Shown: piece by piece, positions 7,995 through 18,525 of the stretch
How the letters are laid out: the number at the start of each line of letters is the position of its first letter
Position numbering within the stretch: the first letter of the stretch is position 1
NCBI GenBank assembly: GCA_028873095.1
Contig: JAGWMU010000005.1
Coordinates: 1-43,914, forward strand
Reading direction: 5' to 3'
Source: Pseudomonadota bacterium
GTDB lineage: Bacteria > Pseudomonadota > Gammaproteobacteria > Xanthomonadales > Rhodanobacteraceae
Length of the DNA: 43,914 nt
Translations under genes and position numbers: made by a program
The notes under the pieces: generated by a model
Databases searched by the model: none
Told to the model about the DNA's origin: nothing
What the model saw: the letters and a program-made list of their open reading frames with translations, nothing else

Positions 7995-9268
7995 GCAGGC
8001 AGGTCCTCGGCATTGGCCATGGGGATGGCGGCGGAAGGGGGATAAACCTGGTCCAGCGTGGCACCCAACCGGGTTCCCATCGACTCGGCCAGCGCGGCCA
8101 GCAGCGCCAGCAGCGCCGCCGGCAACTCGATGCCGAGTGCCGCCGCCTCTTCCACCGGATGCAGCGGCAAACGGTAACGGGTATGCCGGTACACCCGCAA
8201 CAGTTCGGTGCTGTCCAGGCTGCGGCTGAGCAGCCAGCCGCCGGAGTCGGCGCGCCGGATCAGGCCGGCCTCCCGCAGGTCGTCGAAATAGCCCGCCACC
8301 GAGGCGCTGCGCAGGTACGGTTCGCACGCCAGCACGCCGGCCGGATCCACGCTGCCGCCTGTGCGCTGGGCATCGACGAAATGCCGCAACACCACCAGCA
8401 GGCCGAGAAACTCGGCTCCTTCCGGCAGCGTGGCGGTCGCCGGGCGGTACTCGAATGCCGACACCGAGGCCGCGATCGACGCGGCCAGGATCACGATGAC
8501 CCAGGCCAGGTAGATCCACAGCAGGAAAATCGGGATCGCCGCCAGCACGCCGTAGATCTGCTGGTAGCTTCGCGCACTGTGCACGAACAAGGTGAAGCCC
8601 CAGCGGACGATCTCGAACAGCACGGCGCCGATCAATGCGCCGATCGCCGCATCGCGCCGGCTGACCTTGCAGTTCGGAACCACCATGTAGATCAGCCACA
8701 GCGTGACCAGGGTCACCCCGAACGGCAACGCGCTCCACAGGTGCTCGCCGTTGCCGAACTGCCCCGCTGCCGCATGCAGCAAGGGTATCGCGGTGACATA
8801 CGATGTCGCCGCGATGCCTCCGGCGACCAGGATCGGCCCCAGCGTCAGCGACGCCCAGTACAGCATCAGGCGCGCGCTCCAGCTGCGCGCCTGACGCACG
8901 CGCCAGATCCGGTTCAGGCGATCCTCGATGCTGACCATCATCGACAGCGCGCTGAACAGCATCATCAGGATGCTGATGCTGGTGAGCTTGCTGGCATTGG
9001 CGGCGAAACCCAGCATGGTCTCCTGCACCTTTTCGCCGGTCGCCGGCACGAAGTTCGCAAAAACGAAATTGATCAGTGTGTTGCGCGCATCGGCAAACAT
9101 CGGGAAAGCCGAGAACATGGCGAACGTCGCCACCGTCAGCGGCACCAGCGACACCAGCGTGGTATAGGACAACGCGCCGGCCGTCTCGAAGCACTTGTCG
9201 TCCAGAAAGCGCCGCCAGCAGAAATGGCCGAAGCTCAACGTGCGGTCGTCTTTGATGCGCAAGACCAT
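7991..9268 (-). CDS. YihY/BrkB-family inner membrane protein
   Basis: A 425-aa member of the YihY/UPF0761 family (once annotated RNase BN or BrkB). The N-terminal ~290 residues hold about six membrane segments with the signature GALSYTTLVSLVPLTV and a later IYGVLAAIPIFLLWIYLAW. The last ~130 residues form a soluble domain that looks like a degenerate winged helix (LREAGLIRRADSGGWLLSR). GAGGAAG lies ~5 nt before the ATG. First gene of the yihY-tlpA-acyP operon and divergent from wrbA across 79 bp. The biochemical role of the family is not established. Confidence 0.9.
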   Translation of the reverse strand: MVLRIKDDRTLSFGHFCWRRFLDDKCFETAGALSYTTLVSLVPLTVATFAMFSAFPMFADARNTLINFVFANFVPATGEKVQETMLGFAANASKLTSISILMMLFSALSMMVSIEDRLNRIWRVRQARSWSARLMLYWASLTLGPILVAGGIAATSYVTAIPLLHAAAGQFGNGEHLWSALPFGVTLVTLWLIYMVVPNCKVSRRDAAIGALIGAVLFEIVRWGFTLFVHSARSYQQIYGVLAAIPIFLLWIYLAWVIVILAASIAASVSAFEYRPATATLPEGAEFLGLLVVLRHFVDAQRTGGSVDPAGVLACEPYLRSASVAGYFDDLREAGLIRRADSGGWLLSRSLDSTELLRVYRHTRYRLPLHPVEEAAALGIELPAALLALLAALAESMGTRLGATLDQVYPPSAAIPMANAEDLPA

Positions 9269-9347
9269 CGTCTTCCTCTCGTCCGCCGGACATGCGGTCG
9301 CCGACGTAGCGCCGGCGTCGGCCGGTACACTAGCGTATCGGCAGTGA

Positions 9348-10352
<1,005 letters not shown>

Positions 10353-10357
<5 letters not shown>

Positions 10358-10430
10358 GAGCGCCCCCTCTGCGCGAATGCTTTTGCCCGACCGTCGCGAA
10401 AGAGCATTCGCCCACAAGGTGGGCTCCTAC
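10353..10430. repeat. GTAG REP pair 2
   Basis: Left arm (GTAAGAGCGCC...GCGCGAATGCTTTT) and inverted right arm (AGCATTCGCCCACAAGGTGG then GCTCCTAC) are complementary at both ends around an unpaired centre. The left head is GTAA rather than GTAG; its TAA is the DUF2069 stop. The right arm holds an inner hairpin, CCCAC-AAG-GTGGG. Same family as pairs 1, 3 and 4. Confidence 0.8.
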
Positions 10431-10537
10431 ATGGTGAGTACGCGCGGGTATGCGGTTGGAGCGGCGCGCACGAAACGTCCACAATAGGACGGACGCCAGA
10501 CGAACCGCGCACAGGGCGCGCTGCCGGGAGAACGCCC

Positions 10538-12181
<1,644 letters not shown>

Positions 12182-12190
12182 CCCGCTTTC

Positions 12191-12304
12191 CCGTAGGAGC
12201 GCACCCTGTGCGCGAATGCTTTTGCTTTTCGTGGGGCCGATCGCCCACAAGGTGGGCTCCTACAGGTGCGGCTTGGGTGCCGGAGCGCACCCTGTGCGCT
12301 CCGG
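12191..12304. repeat. GTAG REP pair 3 plus an extra half unit
   Basis: The left arm GTAGGAGCGCACCCTGTGCG continuing into CGAATGCTTTT is the best-preserved copy in the window. The inverted right arm ends GGTGGGCTCCTAC at 12263. A third, self-complementary unit, CGGAGCGCACCCTGTGCGCT followed by CCGG, lies at 12281-12304 without the GTAG head. The element separates the AidB-like gene from the asparaginase-like gene. Confidence 0.82.
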
Positions 12305-12375
12305 CGCGGGTGCGGAATGGTCGCTACCGCGCCACAACGGACTAAAATGCGGCAACCCCCCCTACGGCCACCAGC

Positions 12376-12861
12376 ATGCAGCATCTGACCATCGTCACCA
12401 CCGGCGGCACGATCGACAAGATCTATTTCGACGACAAGTCGGACTACAAGATCGGCGCACCGCAGATCGGCGAAATCCTCAGCCAGCTCGGCGTGGCGTT
12501 CCAGTTCGACGTGATCCCGATCCTGCGCAAGGACAGCCTGCACATGAGCGCCGAGGACCGCGCGCTGGTGCGCTCGACGATCGAGGCGCAGCCGCATCGC
12601 CACGTGCTGGTCACCCACGGCACCGACACCATGGTCGAGACCGCCCGCGAACTGGCGAACGTCAAGGGCAAGGTGATCGTGCTCACCGGCGCGCTGAACC
12701 CGGCGCGCTTCCAGGGCTCCGATGCGGTGTTCAACGTCGGTTGCGCCGTGGCCGCCGTGCAGACCCTGCCCGATGGCGTCTACATCGCCATGAACGGCCG
12801 GGTGTGGGATCCGGCCAAGGTGCGCAAGAACCGCGACGCCAATCGCTTCGAGGAAGCCTAG
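12376..12861 (+). CDS. Single-domain asparaginase-like protein
   Basis: A 161-aa protein equal to only the N-terminal domain of type I/II L-asparaginases. It keeps both catalytic motifs: TTGGTIDKIY (nucleophile Thr) and LVTHGTDTMVETA (Thr-Asp). The ~150-residue C-terminal domain, which completes the active site of the partner subunit in canonical enzymes, is absent, and the ORF stops cleanly at TAG with no remnant downstream. Short forms of this type occur in Xanthomonadales and other proteobacteria, so it is likely a family rather than a fresh truncation. A TAAAAT at 12343 may be its -10 element. Substrate and activity are uncertain. Confidence 0.8.
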   Translation: MQHLTIVTTGGTIDKIYFDDKSDYKIGAPQIGEILSQLGVAFQFDVIPILRKDSLHMSAEDRALVRSTIEAQPHRHVLVTHGTDTMVETARELANVKGKVIVLTGALNPARFQGSDAVFNVGCAVAAVQTLPDGVYIAMNGRVWDPAKVRKNRDANRFEEA

Positions 12862-12909
12862 CGTTGCGAAATCAGCCGGCCCCGCGCTGAAATCTCCGCT
12901 GGGCGGCCG

Positions 12910-13989
12910 TCAACGGGCGCCATCCAGCAACGCCTGCAAGGCCCGGCTGCGCGCCCCCTTCGGCTCCCGCGCCAACGCGCGCACGCTGGCGTAGAACGCA
13001 TGCCAGTGGCGTCCGGCGCGCTGGAACAGCACGCCGAATGCCGGGGTCCACTGGTCGTACAGGCCGAACGGCAGCAACCGCGCATTGTTGATCGGCTGCG
13101 CCACCCAGGCATCGTAGCGATGGTCGTCGGGCCAATCGCGCCGCTGCCATCGCCGGTAACGCACGCGGAACGCCTCGATCTCGCGCCGCTTGCCGGCGGC
13201 CATGGCCGGCTCGTCCGCGCCGCTGGCATACAGCGTCTTCAGGCGCTCGCGCAGCTCCAGCACGCGCCGGGTGAAGCCGCGTTCCATCGCCTGCGCGCGA
13301 TCGTCCTGCGGGGGCAGGCCGCGCGACTGCCGCCATTCGCGCAGGCCTTCGGTCTGCACGAAGGTGGCGAAGGATTCGTTGAACGCGGTATCGCCCTTCA
13401 CGTAGATCAGCTGGTGCGCCAGCTCGTGGAAGATCGTGCCGGCCAGTTCGTCGTCGTCCCAGCGCAGCATGCTCGAGAGGATCGGATCGGCGAACCAGCC
13501 GAGGGTGGAATACGCCGGCACGCCGCCGACCCAGACGTCGTCTCCGCGCCCCCGCAGGCGCGCGGCGTCGGCCTGCGCGGCGGCCTGGTGAAAGTAGCCG
13601 CGATAGGCGACGCAGCCGGCAATCGGAAAACACTGCGGAATCGCCTCCACCGAATAGCGCGGCGCGGCAAACACGTTCCACACCACGTAGGGCCGGTGCA
13701 GGTCGACGTAGCCGGTGTAGCTGCGGTTGTCCGGCAGGCCCAGGCGCTGCGTGGCGAATCGGCGCGCCTGCTGCGCCAGCGACAGCCGGGCGGCAAGTTC
13801 CGGATCCGTGGCCGGGTCGCGCACCACCGCGCTCACCGCGCGCCGGTGCAGGACCAGCGCACCCTGCCCGCGGGCAGCCTGCGCGTAGTAGCGCAGGCTG
13901 CTGCAGGCGCAAAGCACAAGGCCCACCGCCGCGAAGCCGATGAGCCTTGGAAAACGGGTGCGCCGGGGCACGAAATGGGATCGGGACAT
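12910..13989 (-). CDS. Predicted lipoprotein zinc aminopeptidase (PF10023 family)
   Basis: A 359-aa protein of the predicted aminopeptidase family PF10023/DUF2265. It begins with a basic N terminus, a hydrophobic segment and the lipobox LCAC, followed by the family-typical CSSLRYYAQAARGQ. The zinc motif is HELAHQ (about 188-193), followed by NESFATFVQTEGLREW, where the conserved Glu is the likely third ligand. I prefer the ATG at 13989 over the TTG at 14007 given by the ORF track. It is probably anchored to a membrane and faces the periplasm. No substrate is known. Confidence 0.85.
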   Translation of the reverse strand: MSRSHFVPRRTRFPRLIGFAAVGLVLCACSSLRYYAQAARGQGALVLHRRAVSAVVRDPATDPELAARLSLAQQARRFATQRLGLPDNRSYTGYVDLHRPYVVWNVFAAPRYSVEAIPQCFPIAGCVAYRGYFHQAAAQADAARLRGRGDDVWVGGVPAYSTLGWFADPILSSMLRWDDDELAGTIFHELAHQLIYVKGDTAFNESFATFVQTEGLREWRQSRGLPPQDDRAQAMERGFTRRVLELRERLKTLYASGADEPAMAAGKRREIEAFRVRYRRWQRRDWPDDHRYDAWVAQPINNARLLPFGLYDQWTPAFGVLFQRAGRHWHAFYASVRALAREPKGARSRALQALLDGAR

Positions 13990-14067
13990 CCGCCGATTGT
14001 GCCTCAAACGTCGGCAGCGCCTGGCCGCCTTCCGGACTTGGGCCGACCGGAGCGCCGGCAGTAATGG

Positions 14068-14460
14068 CTAGTGGCGATCATGATCGTCGCCATGCCTGCG
14101 ATGTCCGCGGTCGCGATGGTCGCCATCGCGTGCGCGGTCATGGCCGCGACGGGAGTGGTCGTCGTCGCGGCGATAGCGGCCCCCGTCATCGCGATACCGC
14201 GCGCCGCCGTACCAGACGCTGCTGACGCCCACGCTCACGCCCGGCGCATAGCAACAGCCGTAATAGCCGCCACCGTAATATGCCGGGGCGCCGTAATAGC
14301 CGTAGTAGCCATCGTCATAGACCGCAGCCGACCGACCGTAGTAGGCGCTGCCGCTGTAGCCCGGAGTCCCGCGCACATAGCTGTAGTCCGGATCGTAGTA
14401 ACAGCCCGACAACGCCGCGGCAGCGACGGCGGCAACCAGGGCAAGCTTCAGGAATTTCAT
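14068..14460 (-). CDS. Small Tyr/Gly-rich and His/Asp/Arg-rich lipoprotein
   Basis: A 130-aa lipoprotein: MKFLKLALVAAVAAAALSGC with lipobox LSGC (Cys20), then a Tyr/Gly-rich stretch (YYGYYGAPAYYGGGYYGCC), then a highly charged C-terminal third made of Arg/Asp/His/Gly repeats ending HGDDHDRH. GGAGA lies 7 nt before the ATG at 14460. The ORF-track version up to 15081 reads through the neighbouring histone-like gene in another frame and is not real. The His/Asp-rich tail suggests metal binding or an unfolded, surface-exposed tail; that is inference. No family is recognised beyond generic YXG-rich lipoproteins. Confidence 0.75.
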   Translation of the reverse strand: MKFLKLALVAAVAAAALSGCYYDPDYSYVRGTPGYSGSAYYGRSAAVYDDGYYGYYGAPAYYGGGYYGCCYAPGVSVGVSSVWYGGARYRDDGGRYRRDDDHSRRGHDRARDGDHRDRGHRRHGDDHDRH

Positions 14461-14591
14461 GATCCGTCTCCGGCGGGGATGGCAACGCCACACTAGACCC
14501 GCCGGTTTGAATGCGCACTGAGTTTCCGCGCCTGCCCGATCGGCGTTCACCTGCCAGCCAGCGACCGGGGAATCGGCCCCTGGCGCACGCG

Positions 14592-14999
14592 CTAACGCCG
14601 GGCGGCGAGCAATGCCTGGATGTGCGCCACCGCCTCCTCGGGACTGATGTGCCGGAGCGGCGCGTCCACCGCCCGGCCGGACGCGGCCTTCCGTGCGGGT
14701 CTGCCCGGCGCGGGTTTGGCGACCGCCGGGCCGGCGGGTTTCCGGGCCGGCGGTTTGCCGTTCGACGACTTGGCGGCAGCTTTCTTCACGACGCTCTTGC
14801 GGGCGACCGGTTTTGCCGCCGGGGCTTTCTTCGCTGCGACTTTCTTCGCCGGAGCCTTCTTCGCAGCGACCTTCGCGACCTTCTTCGCCGCCACCCTGCC
14901 GGCTGCCGCTGTCCTGGCCATGCTGCGCACCGATGTCTGGCCGGCAGACGCCTTCTTTGCCGCGGGCTTCTTCGCGGCCGACTTGCGGATCATGACCAT
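14592..14999 (-). CDS. Histone H1-like Lys/Ala-rich DNA-binding protein
   Basis: A 135-aa, strongly basic protein with AAKK/APAKK repeats over residues ~5-105, as in eukaryotic H1 tails and bacterial AlgP/Hc-type proteins. A short non-repetitive C terminus, HISPEEAVAHIQALLAARR, looks like a defined helical module. The first ATG at 14999 is preferred because AGGAG lies 9 nt upstream. Probable role: non-specific nucleoid or RNA binding. Repeat number may vary between strains because the DNA is made of near-identical codon blocks. Confidence 0.8.
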   Translation of the reverse strand: MVMIRKSAAKKPAAKKASAGQTSVRSMARTAAAGRVAAKKVAKVAAKKAPAKKVAAKKAPAAKPVARKSVVKKAAAKSSNGKPPARKPAGPAVAKPAPGRPARKAASGRAVDAPLRHISPEEAVAHIQALLAARR

Positions 15000-15126
15000 G
15001 CGTTCGTTCTCCTGCAGCAGTCGACGGAATCGCCGTCAGTATGCTCGCCTGGACGACGCAGGGCATCTGCGACCGCAGCATGGCCGGGTCATCGGCAAGC
15101 GCAGGCCGCGGCGACCGCCGTCCTCG

Positions 15127-15729
15127 CTACCCCGGGTGCGACAGCGCATTCAGGAAGTACGGCAGCACCCGGGGCTCCACCAGCAGGGTGAACAGCACGC
15201 CATATGCCGCGCCCCACAGGTGCGCGCTGTGGTTGACGTTGCCCTGTCCGCGCCGGTCCATGTAGATCGAGTAGACGGTGTACAGCACCGCGTAGACGAT
15301 CGCCGGCATCGGTATCACCAGCACGATGATCCGGGACCACGGCGAAAACAGCACGTAGGTGAACAGCACCGCCGAAACCGCACCGGAGGCGCCGAGGCTG
15401 CGGTACTTCGGGTTGTCGCGGTTCTTCAGATAGGTCGGCAGGATCGACGCCACCAGGCCGCCGATATAGAACAGCACGAAACCGAACGTGCCCAGCCGAT
15501 CGGTGAAGAACCCCTCGACCGCGCGGCCGAAGAAGAACAACGTGAACATGTTGAACAGCAGGTGGCCGAAATCCGCATGCACCACCCCGTAGGTCACCAG
15601 CCGGTGATATTCGCGCTGGCGGGTGATCGCCGGCGGCCACAGGATCAGGTCGTTCATCAGCCTGCTGTTGTTGAACGCCATGAATGAGACGATGCAGGTG
15701 ATGGCGATGATGACCAGGGTGATCGGCAT
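15127..15729 (-). CDS. Rhomboid-family intramembrane serine protease
   Basis: A 200-aa, six-helix membrane protein of the rhomboid family. It shows HADFGHLLFNMFTLFFFG (loop 1/TM2 His-Asn motif), GASGAVSAVLF with the catalytic Ser (GxSG) in TM4, and NHSAHLWGAAYG with the catalytic His in TM6. All key residues are present, so it should be active. Start is set at the ATG at 15729 (MPITLVIIAITC), with GGAA a few bases upstream. The ORF-track N-terminal extension lacks hydrophobic or conserved character. Substrates are unknown. Confidence 0.92.
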   Translation of the reverse strand: MPITLVIIAITCIVSFMAFNNSRLMNDLILWPPAITRQREYHRLVTYGVVHADFGHLLFNMFTLFFFGRAVEGFFTDRLGTFGFVLFYIGGLVASILPTYLKNRDNPKYRSLGASGAVSAVLFTYVLFSPWSRIIVLVIPMPAIVYAVLYTVYSIYMDRRGQGNVNHSAHLWGAAYGVLFTLLVEPRVLPYFLNALSHPG

Positions 15730-15959
15730 GGGCGGTTCCGTGACGGCAGTGCAAAGCTTGGCATCTTGGCGCGCCGGCCCGGCCTTGTCGACCTCGCCGG
15801 ATACAGCCCCGGCCAGCAGCGCATGGCTGTCATGCGCAATCGCGCGCGGTCTCCCTCCGCCGCCGAGCGGCATTCACCAGCCCGCTTCGCCATCCGCATC
15901 CGGACGCCCTTGCCGCCACCCCGGGCGGCGACGAATCGGACTGGACCTAGCGCCCCTTC

Positions 15960-17180
15960 TCACGCCGCCCCGCCCGCCGCCTGCCCCGACGCCCACGCCC
16001 ACTGGAAGTTGTAGCCGCCCAGCCAGCCGGTGACGTCGACCACTTCGCCGACGAAGTACAGCCCCGGCACCCGCTTCGACTGCATCGTGGCGGAGGACAG
16101 GCCGTCGGTATCGACCCCGCCCAGGGTCACCTCGGCGGTGCGGTAGCCTTCGCTGCCGCTGGCGGTGATCGGCCAGGCCTTGAGCCGCTCGCCGATCTGC
16201 GCCAGCTCGGCTTCGCGGTACTGGCGCATCGGGCGGCTGTCGCACGCGGGGAGCGGCCCGGAATGGCCGCCTTGGGGAGCGAGGAACCATTGCTCGCACA
16301 GCCGCTGCGCCAGCCGTTTCGGCAGCGCGTCGCCGAGCACGGTCTTCAGTTCGGCCGCCGGTCGTGCGCTGCGCTGCCCGATCAGCCATTCGCCGACATC
16401 CCGATCGGGGACCAGGTCGATGCGCAGATCGTCGCCGGGTTGCCAGTACGAGGAGATCTGCAGGATGGCCGGCCCGCTGAGGCCCCGATGGGTGAACAGC
16501 AGCCCGCCGCGGAAACCCCGCCTGCCGACGCGCGCCTCCACCATCGGCAGCGCCACGCCGGCCAGGTCCAGGTAGTGCTCCTGATGCCTGCCGCTGAGGG
16601 TCAGCGGCACCAGGCCGGCGCGGGTCGGCAGCACGTTGTGGCCGAACTGGCGCGCCAGTTCGTAGCCGAAGCCGCTGGCGCCCATGCCGGGAATCGACAG
16701 TCCGCCGGTCGCGACCACCAGCGACTCGGCATGCACCTCGCCGCGCGCGGTGGCGATGCCGAAACCCTCCGGCGTCTTGCGCACGCCCTGCACGCCGCAG
16801 CTCGCTTCCACCGTGACGCCGGCGGCGGCGCACTCGTCCAGCAGCATGCGCACGATCTGCTTGGAGGAATCGTCGCAGAACAGCTGGCCCGGTTCCTTTT
16901 CGTGCCAGGCGATGCGGTGCTTGTCGACCAGCGCGATGAAATCCCACGGCGTGTAGCGCGCCAACGCGGACTTGGCGAAGTGCGGGTTGGCCGACAGGTA
17001 GTTGGCCGGGGTCGTGCCGGTGTTGGTGAAGTTGCAGCGCCCGCCGCCGGACATCAGGATCTTCTTGCCGACCTTGTTGGCATGGTCGACCAGCAGCACC
17101 CGCCGGCCGCGCTGGCCGGCGGCGATCGCGCACATCAGGCCCGCCGCGCCGGCGCCGATGATCACCACGTCCACCTTCAT
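15960..17180 (-). CDS. YhiN/HI0933-family FAD-dependent oxidoreductase
   Basis: A 406-aa flavoprotein of the HI0933/YhiN (BaiN-like) family. It shows the dinucleotide-binding VVIIGAGAAGLMCAIAAGQRG, the family hallmark KKILMSGGGRCNFTN, VVATGGLSIPGMGASGFGY and the C-terminal FAD block GLYFVGEVVDVTGWLGGYNFQWAWASG. The start is the ATG at 17180, immediately before the beta-strand of the Rossmann fold. The reaction of the family is not settled. It diverges from yajQ across ~97 bp. Confidence 0.92.
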   Translation of the reverse strand: MKVDVVIIGAGAAGLMCAIAAGQRGRRVLLVDHANKVGKKILMSGGGRCNFTNTGTTPANYLSANPHFAKSALARYTPWDFIALVDKHRIAWHEKEPGQLFCDDSSKQIVRMLLDECAAAGVTVEASCGVQGVRKTPEGFGIATARGEVHAESLVVATGGLSIPGMGASGFGYELARQFGHNVLPTRAGLVPLTLSGRHQEHYLDLAGVALPMVEARVGRRGFRGGLLFTHRGLSGPAILQISSYWQPGDDLRIDLVPDRDVGEWLIGQRSARPAAELKTVLGDALPKRLAQRLCEQWFLAPQGGHSGPLPACDSRPMRQYREAELAQIGERLKAWPITASGSEGYRTAEVTLGGVDTDGLSSATMQSKRVPGLYFVGEVVDVTGWLGGYNFQWAWASGQAAGGAA

Positions 17181-17277
17181 TCGGCCATTGCCCCGCCCGT
17201 TCCGCTGCGCGTCGCAGCGCGGCATTATCGCTCAGCCATCGCTTACACTGACTCACCGTTCTGCACGAGCCGCCGCC

Positions 17278-17760
17278 ATGCCTTCCTTTGACGTGATCTC
17301 CGAAGTCGACAAGCACGAGCTGACCAATGCGGTCGACCAGGCCAACCGCGAGCTGTCCACCCGCTTCGATTTCAAGGGCCAGGACGCGTCGTATGCGCTG
17401 GACGACTTCGTGATCACGCAGAGCGCGCCCAGCGAATTCCAGTTGCAGCAGATGCTGGACATCCTGCGCGGGCGGCTGGTGGCGCGCAAGATCGACATCC
17501 GCGCGCTGGAGATGGCCGATCCGGAGACCAACCTGGGCGGCTCGCGGCAGAAGATCACCATCAAGCAGGGCATCGAGCAGCCGGTGGCCAAGAAGCTGGT
17601 CGCCGCGCTGAAGGCGGCCAAGCTCAAGGTCGAGGCGCAGATCAACGGCGACAAGCTGCGCGTCAGCGGCAAGAAGCGCGACGACCTGCAGCAGGCGATG
17701 GCGGTGCTGCGCAAAGCCGAGGTGGAACTGCCGCTGCAGTTCGACAACTTCCGCGATTGA
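17278..17760 (+). CDS. YajQ-family nucleotide-binding protein
   Basis: A 160-aa YajQ (UPF0234) protein, two ferredoxin-like domains, starting MPSFDVISEVDKHELTNAVDQ and containing RFDFKGQDASYALDD and the C-terminal QVSGKKRDDLQ-like block. In Xanthomonas campestris a homologue binds cyclic di-GMP and controls virulence genes; whether this copy does so is not visible in sequence. The ORF track begins at 17002, but conservation fixes the ATG at 17278. TACACT at 17244 is a possible -10 element. It is followed by REP pair 4. Confidence 0.94.
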   Translation: MPSFDVISEVDKHELTNAVDQANRELSTRFDFKGQDASYALDDFVITQSAPSEFQLQQMLDILRGRLVARKIDIRALEMADPETNLGGSRQKITIKQGIEQPVAKKLVAALKAAKLKVEAQINGDKLRVSGKKRDDLQQAMAVLRKAEVELPLQFDNFRD

Positions 17761-17770
17761 GCCATCGTCC

Positions 17771-17843
17771 CAGCAGCGCACTCTCTGCGCGCAAACACGT
17801 TACCGCGTCGTATCGTGTTTTCGCGCACAGGGTGCGCTCCTAC
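17771..17843. repeat. GTAG REP pair 4
   Basis: The right arm GCGCACAGGGTGCGCTCCTAC is a clean inverted GTAG unit. The left arm (CAGCAGCGCACTCTCTGCGC) has lost the GTAG head and diverged. The inner ends AAACAC/GTGTTT remain complementary. It lies between convergent yajQ and the DUF1109 gene, the position where a bidirectional terminator would be expected. Confidence 0.7.
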
Positions 17844-17862
17844 AGGTAACCGTCGTCGCCGA

Positions 17863-18525
17863 TCAGGCCCTGGACAGCAGCCGCCCGCCCATCATCGCGT
17901 TGGCGGCCACGACCAGGGCCACCGCCGCCGCATGCGTCAGCAGGTCGGTCGCCGCGGCATCGTATTTGTGGCAGATGTTCAGCAGGGTGGCCGAGGCGGC
18001 CGCGCTGGCCAGGCCGACCAGCACCGCTGTCAGCATCGGGCGCAACGGGCAGGCGCGGCGCAGCAGCACGATCAGCAGGGCGGACAGCGGGATCGAGAAG
18101 CTGACGATGAAGACCAGGCAATCGGTGGACTGGTGCAGGGTCGAGATCGTGGTGCCCGGCGCGAGCCAGGTGCGCAGACAGCCCAGCCCGCTGGCGCCGA
18201 TCCACAACACGGCGCCGGGCAGCGGCAGCAGGGCCCAGCGCGCATCCCGCCCCGGCACGCCCAGCGCAAACGCGGCCCACGCCGCGCCGATGGCGGTGAT
18301 CAGCGCGCCCAGCGCGGCCCACGCCAGATCCGGCGCACCGTCCCAGCGCCGGAGCATCGGATGCACGCCATAGTGCAGCAGCAGCACCGCGCCGATCGCC
18401 GCCACCGCCAGCAGCCAGCCCACGGTGCGCCGCCACGGCGACGGCAGCCGGCGCACCGGCACCAGCGCGGTGCCGAGACGATCGATCAGTAGCTCATGCG
18501 GTTGCGAGTCGGACATGCTGTTCAA
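17863..18525 (-). CDS. NrsF/DUF1109 membrane anti-sigma factor
   Basis: A 220-aa protein with six predicted membrane helices and the DUF1109 pattern, including STDCLVFIVSFSIPL and NICHKYDAAATDLLTHAAA. Its Cys residues (GLGCLRTW, STDCLV, RACPLRP, NICHKYD) include those expected to sense metals or oxidants in NrsF. In Caulobacter, NrsF holds SigF at the membrane. The frame opens with TTG at 18525, overlapping the sigma-factor TGA in TTGA with GGAG 4 nt upstream, so translation is probably coupled; an ATG at 18516 is the alternative. It is co-transcribed with the ECF sigma gene. Confidence 0.88.
   Translation of the reverse strand: MNSMSDSQPHELLIDRLGTALVPVRRLPSPWRRTVGWLLAVAAIGAVLLLHYGVHPMLRRWDGAPDLAWAALGALITAIGAAWAAFALGVPGRDARWALLPLPGAVLWIGASGLGCLRTWLAPGTTISTLHQSTDCLVFIVSFSIPLSALLIVLLRRACPLRPMLTAVLVGLASAAASATLLNICHKYDAAATDLLTHAAAVALVVAANAMMGGRLLSRA

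Noticed and set aside
7995-9293. Upstream part of the 595-aa minus ORF containing the TlpA-like protein
   Set aside because: The extension overlaps the YihY gene in another frame; the signal peptide at 7994 sets the real start.
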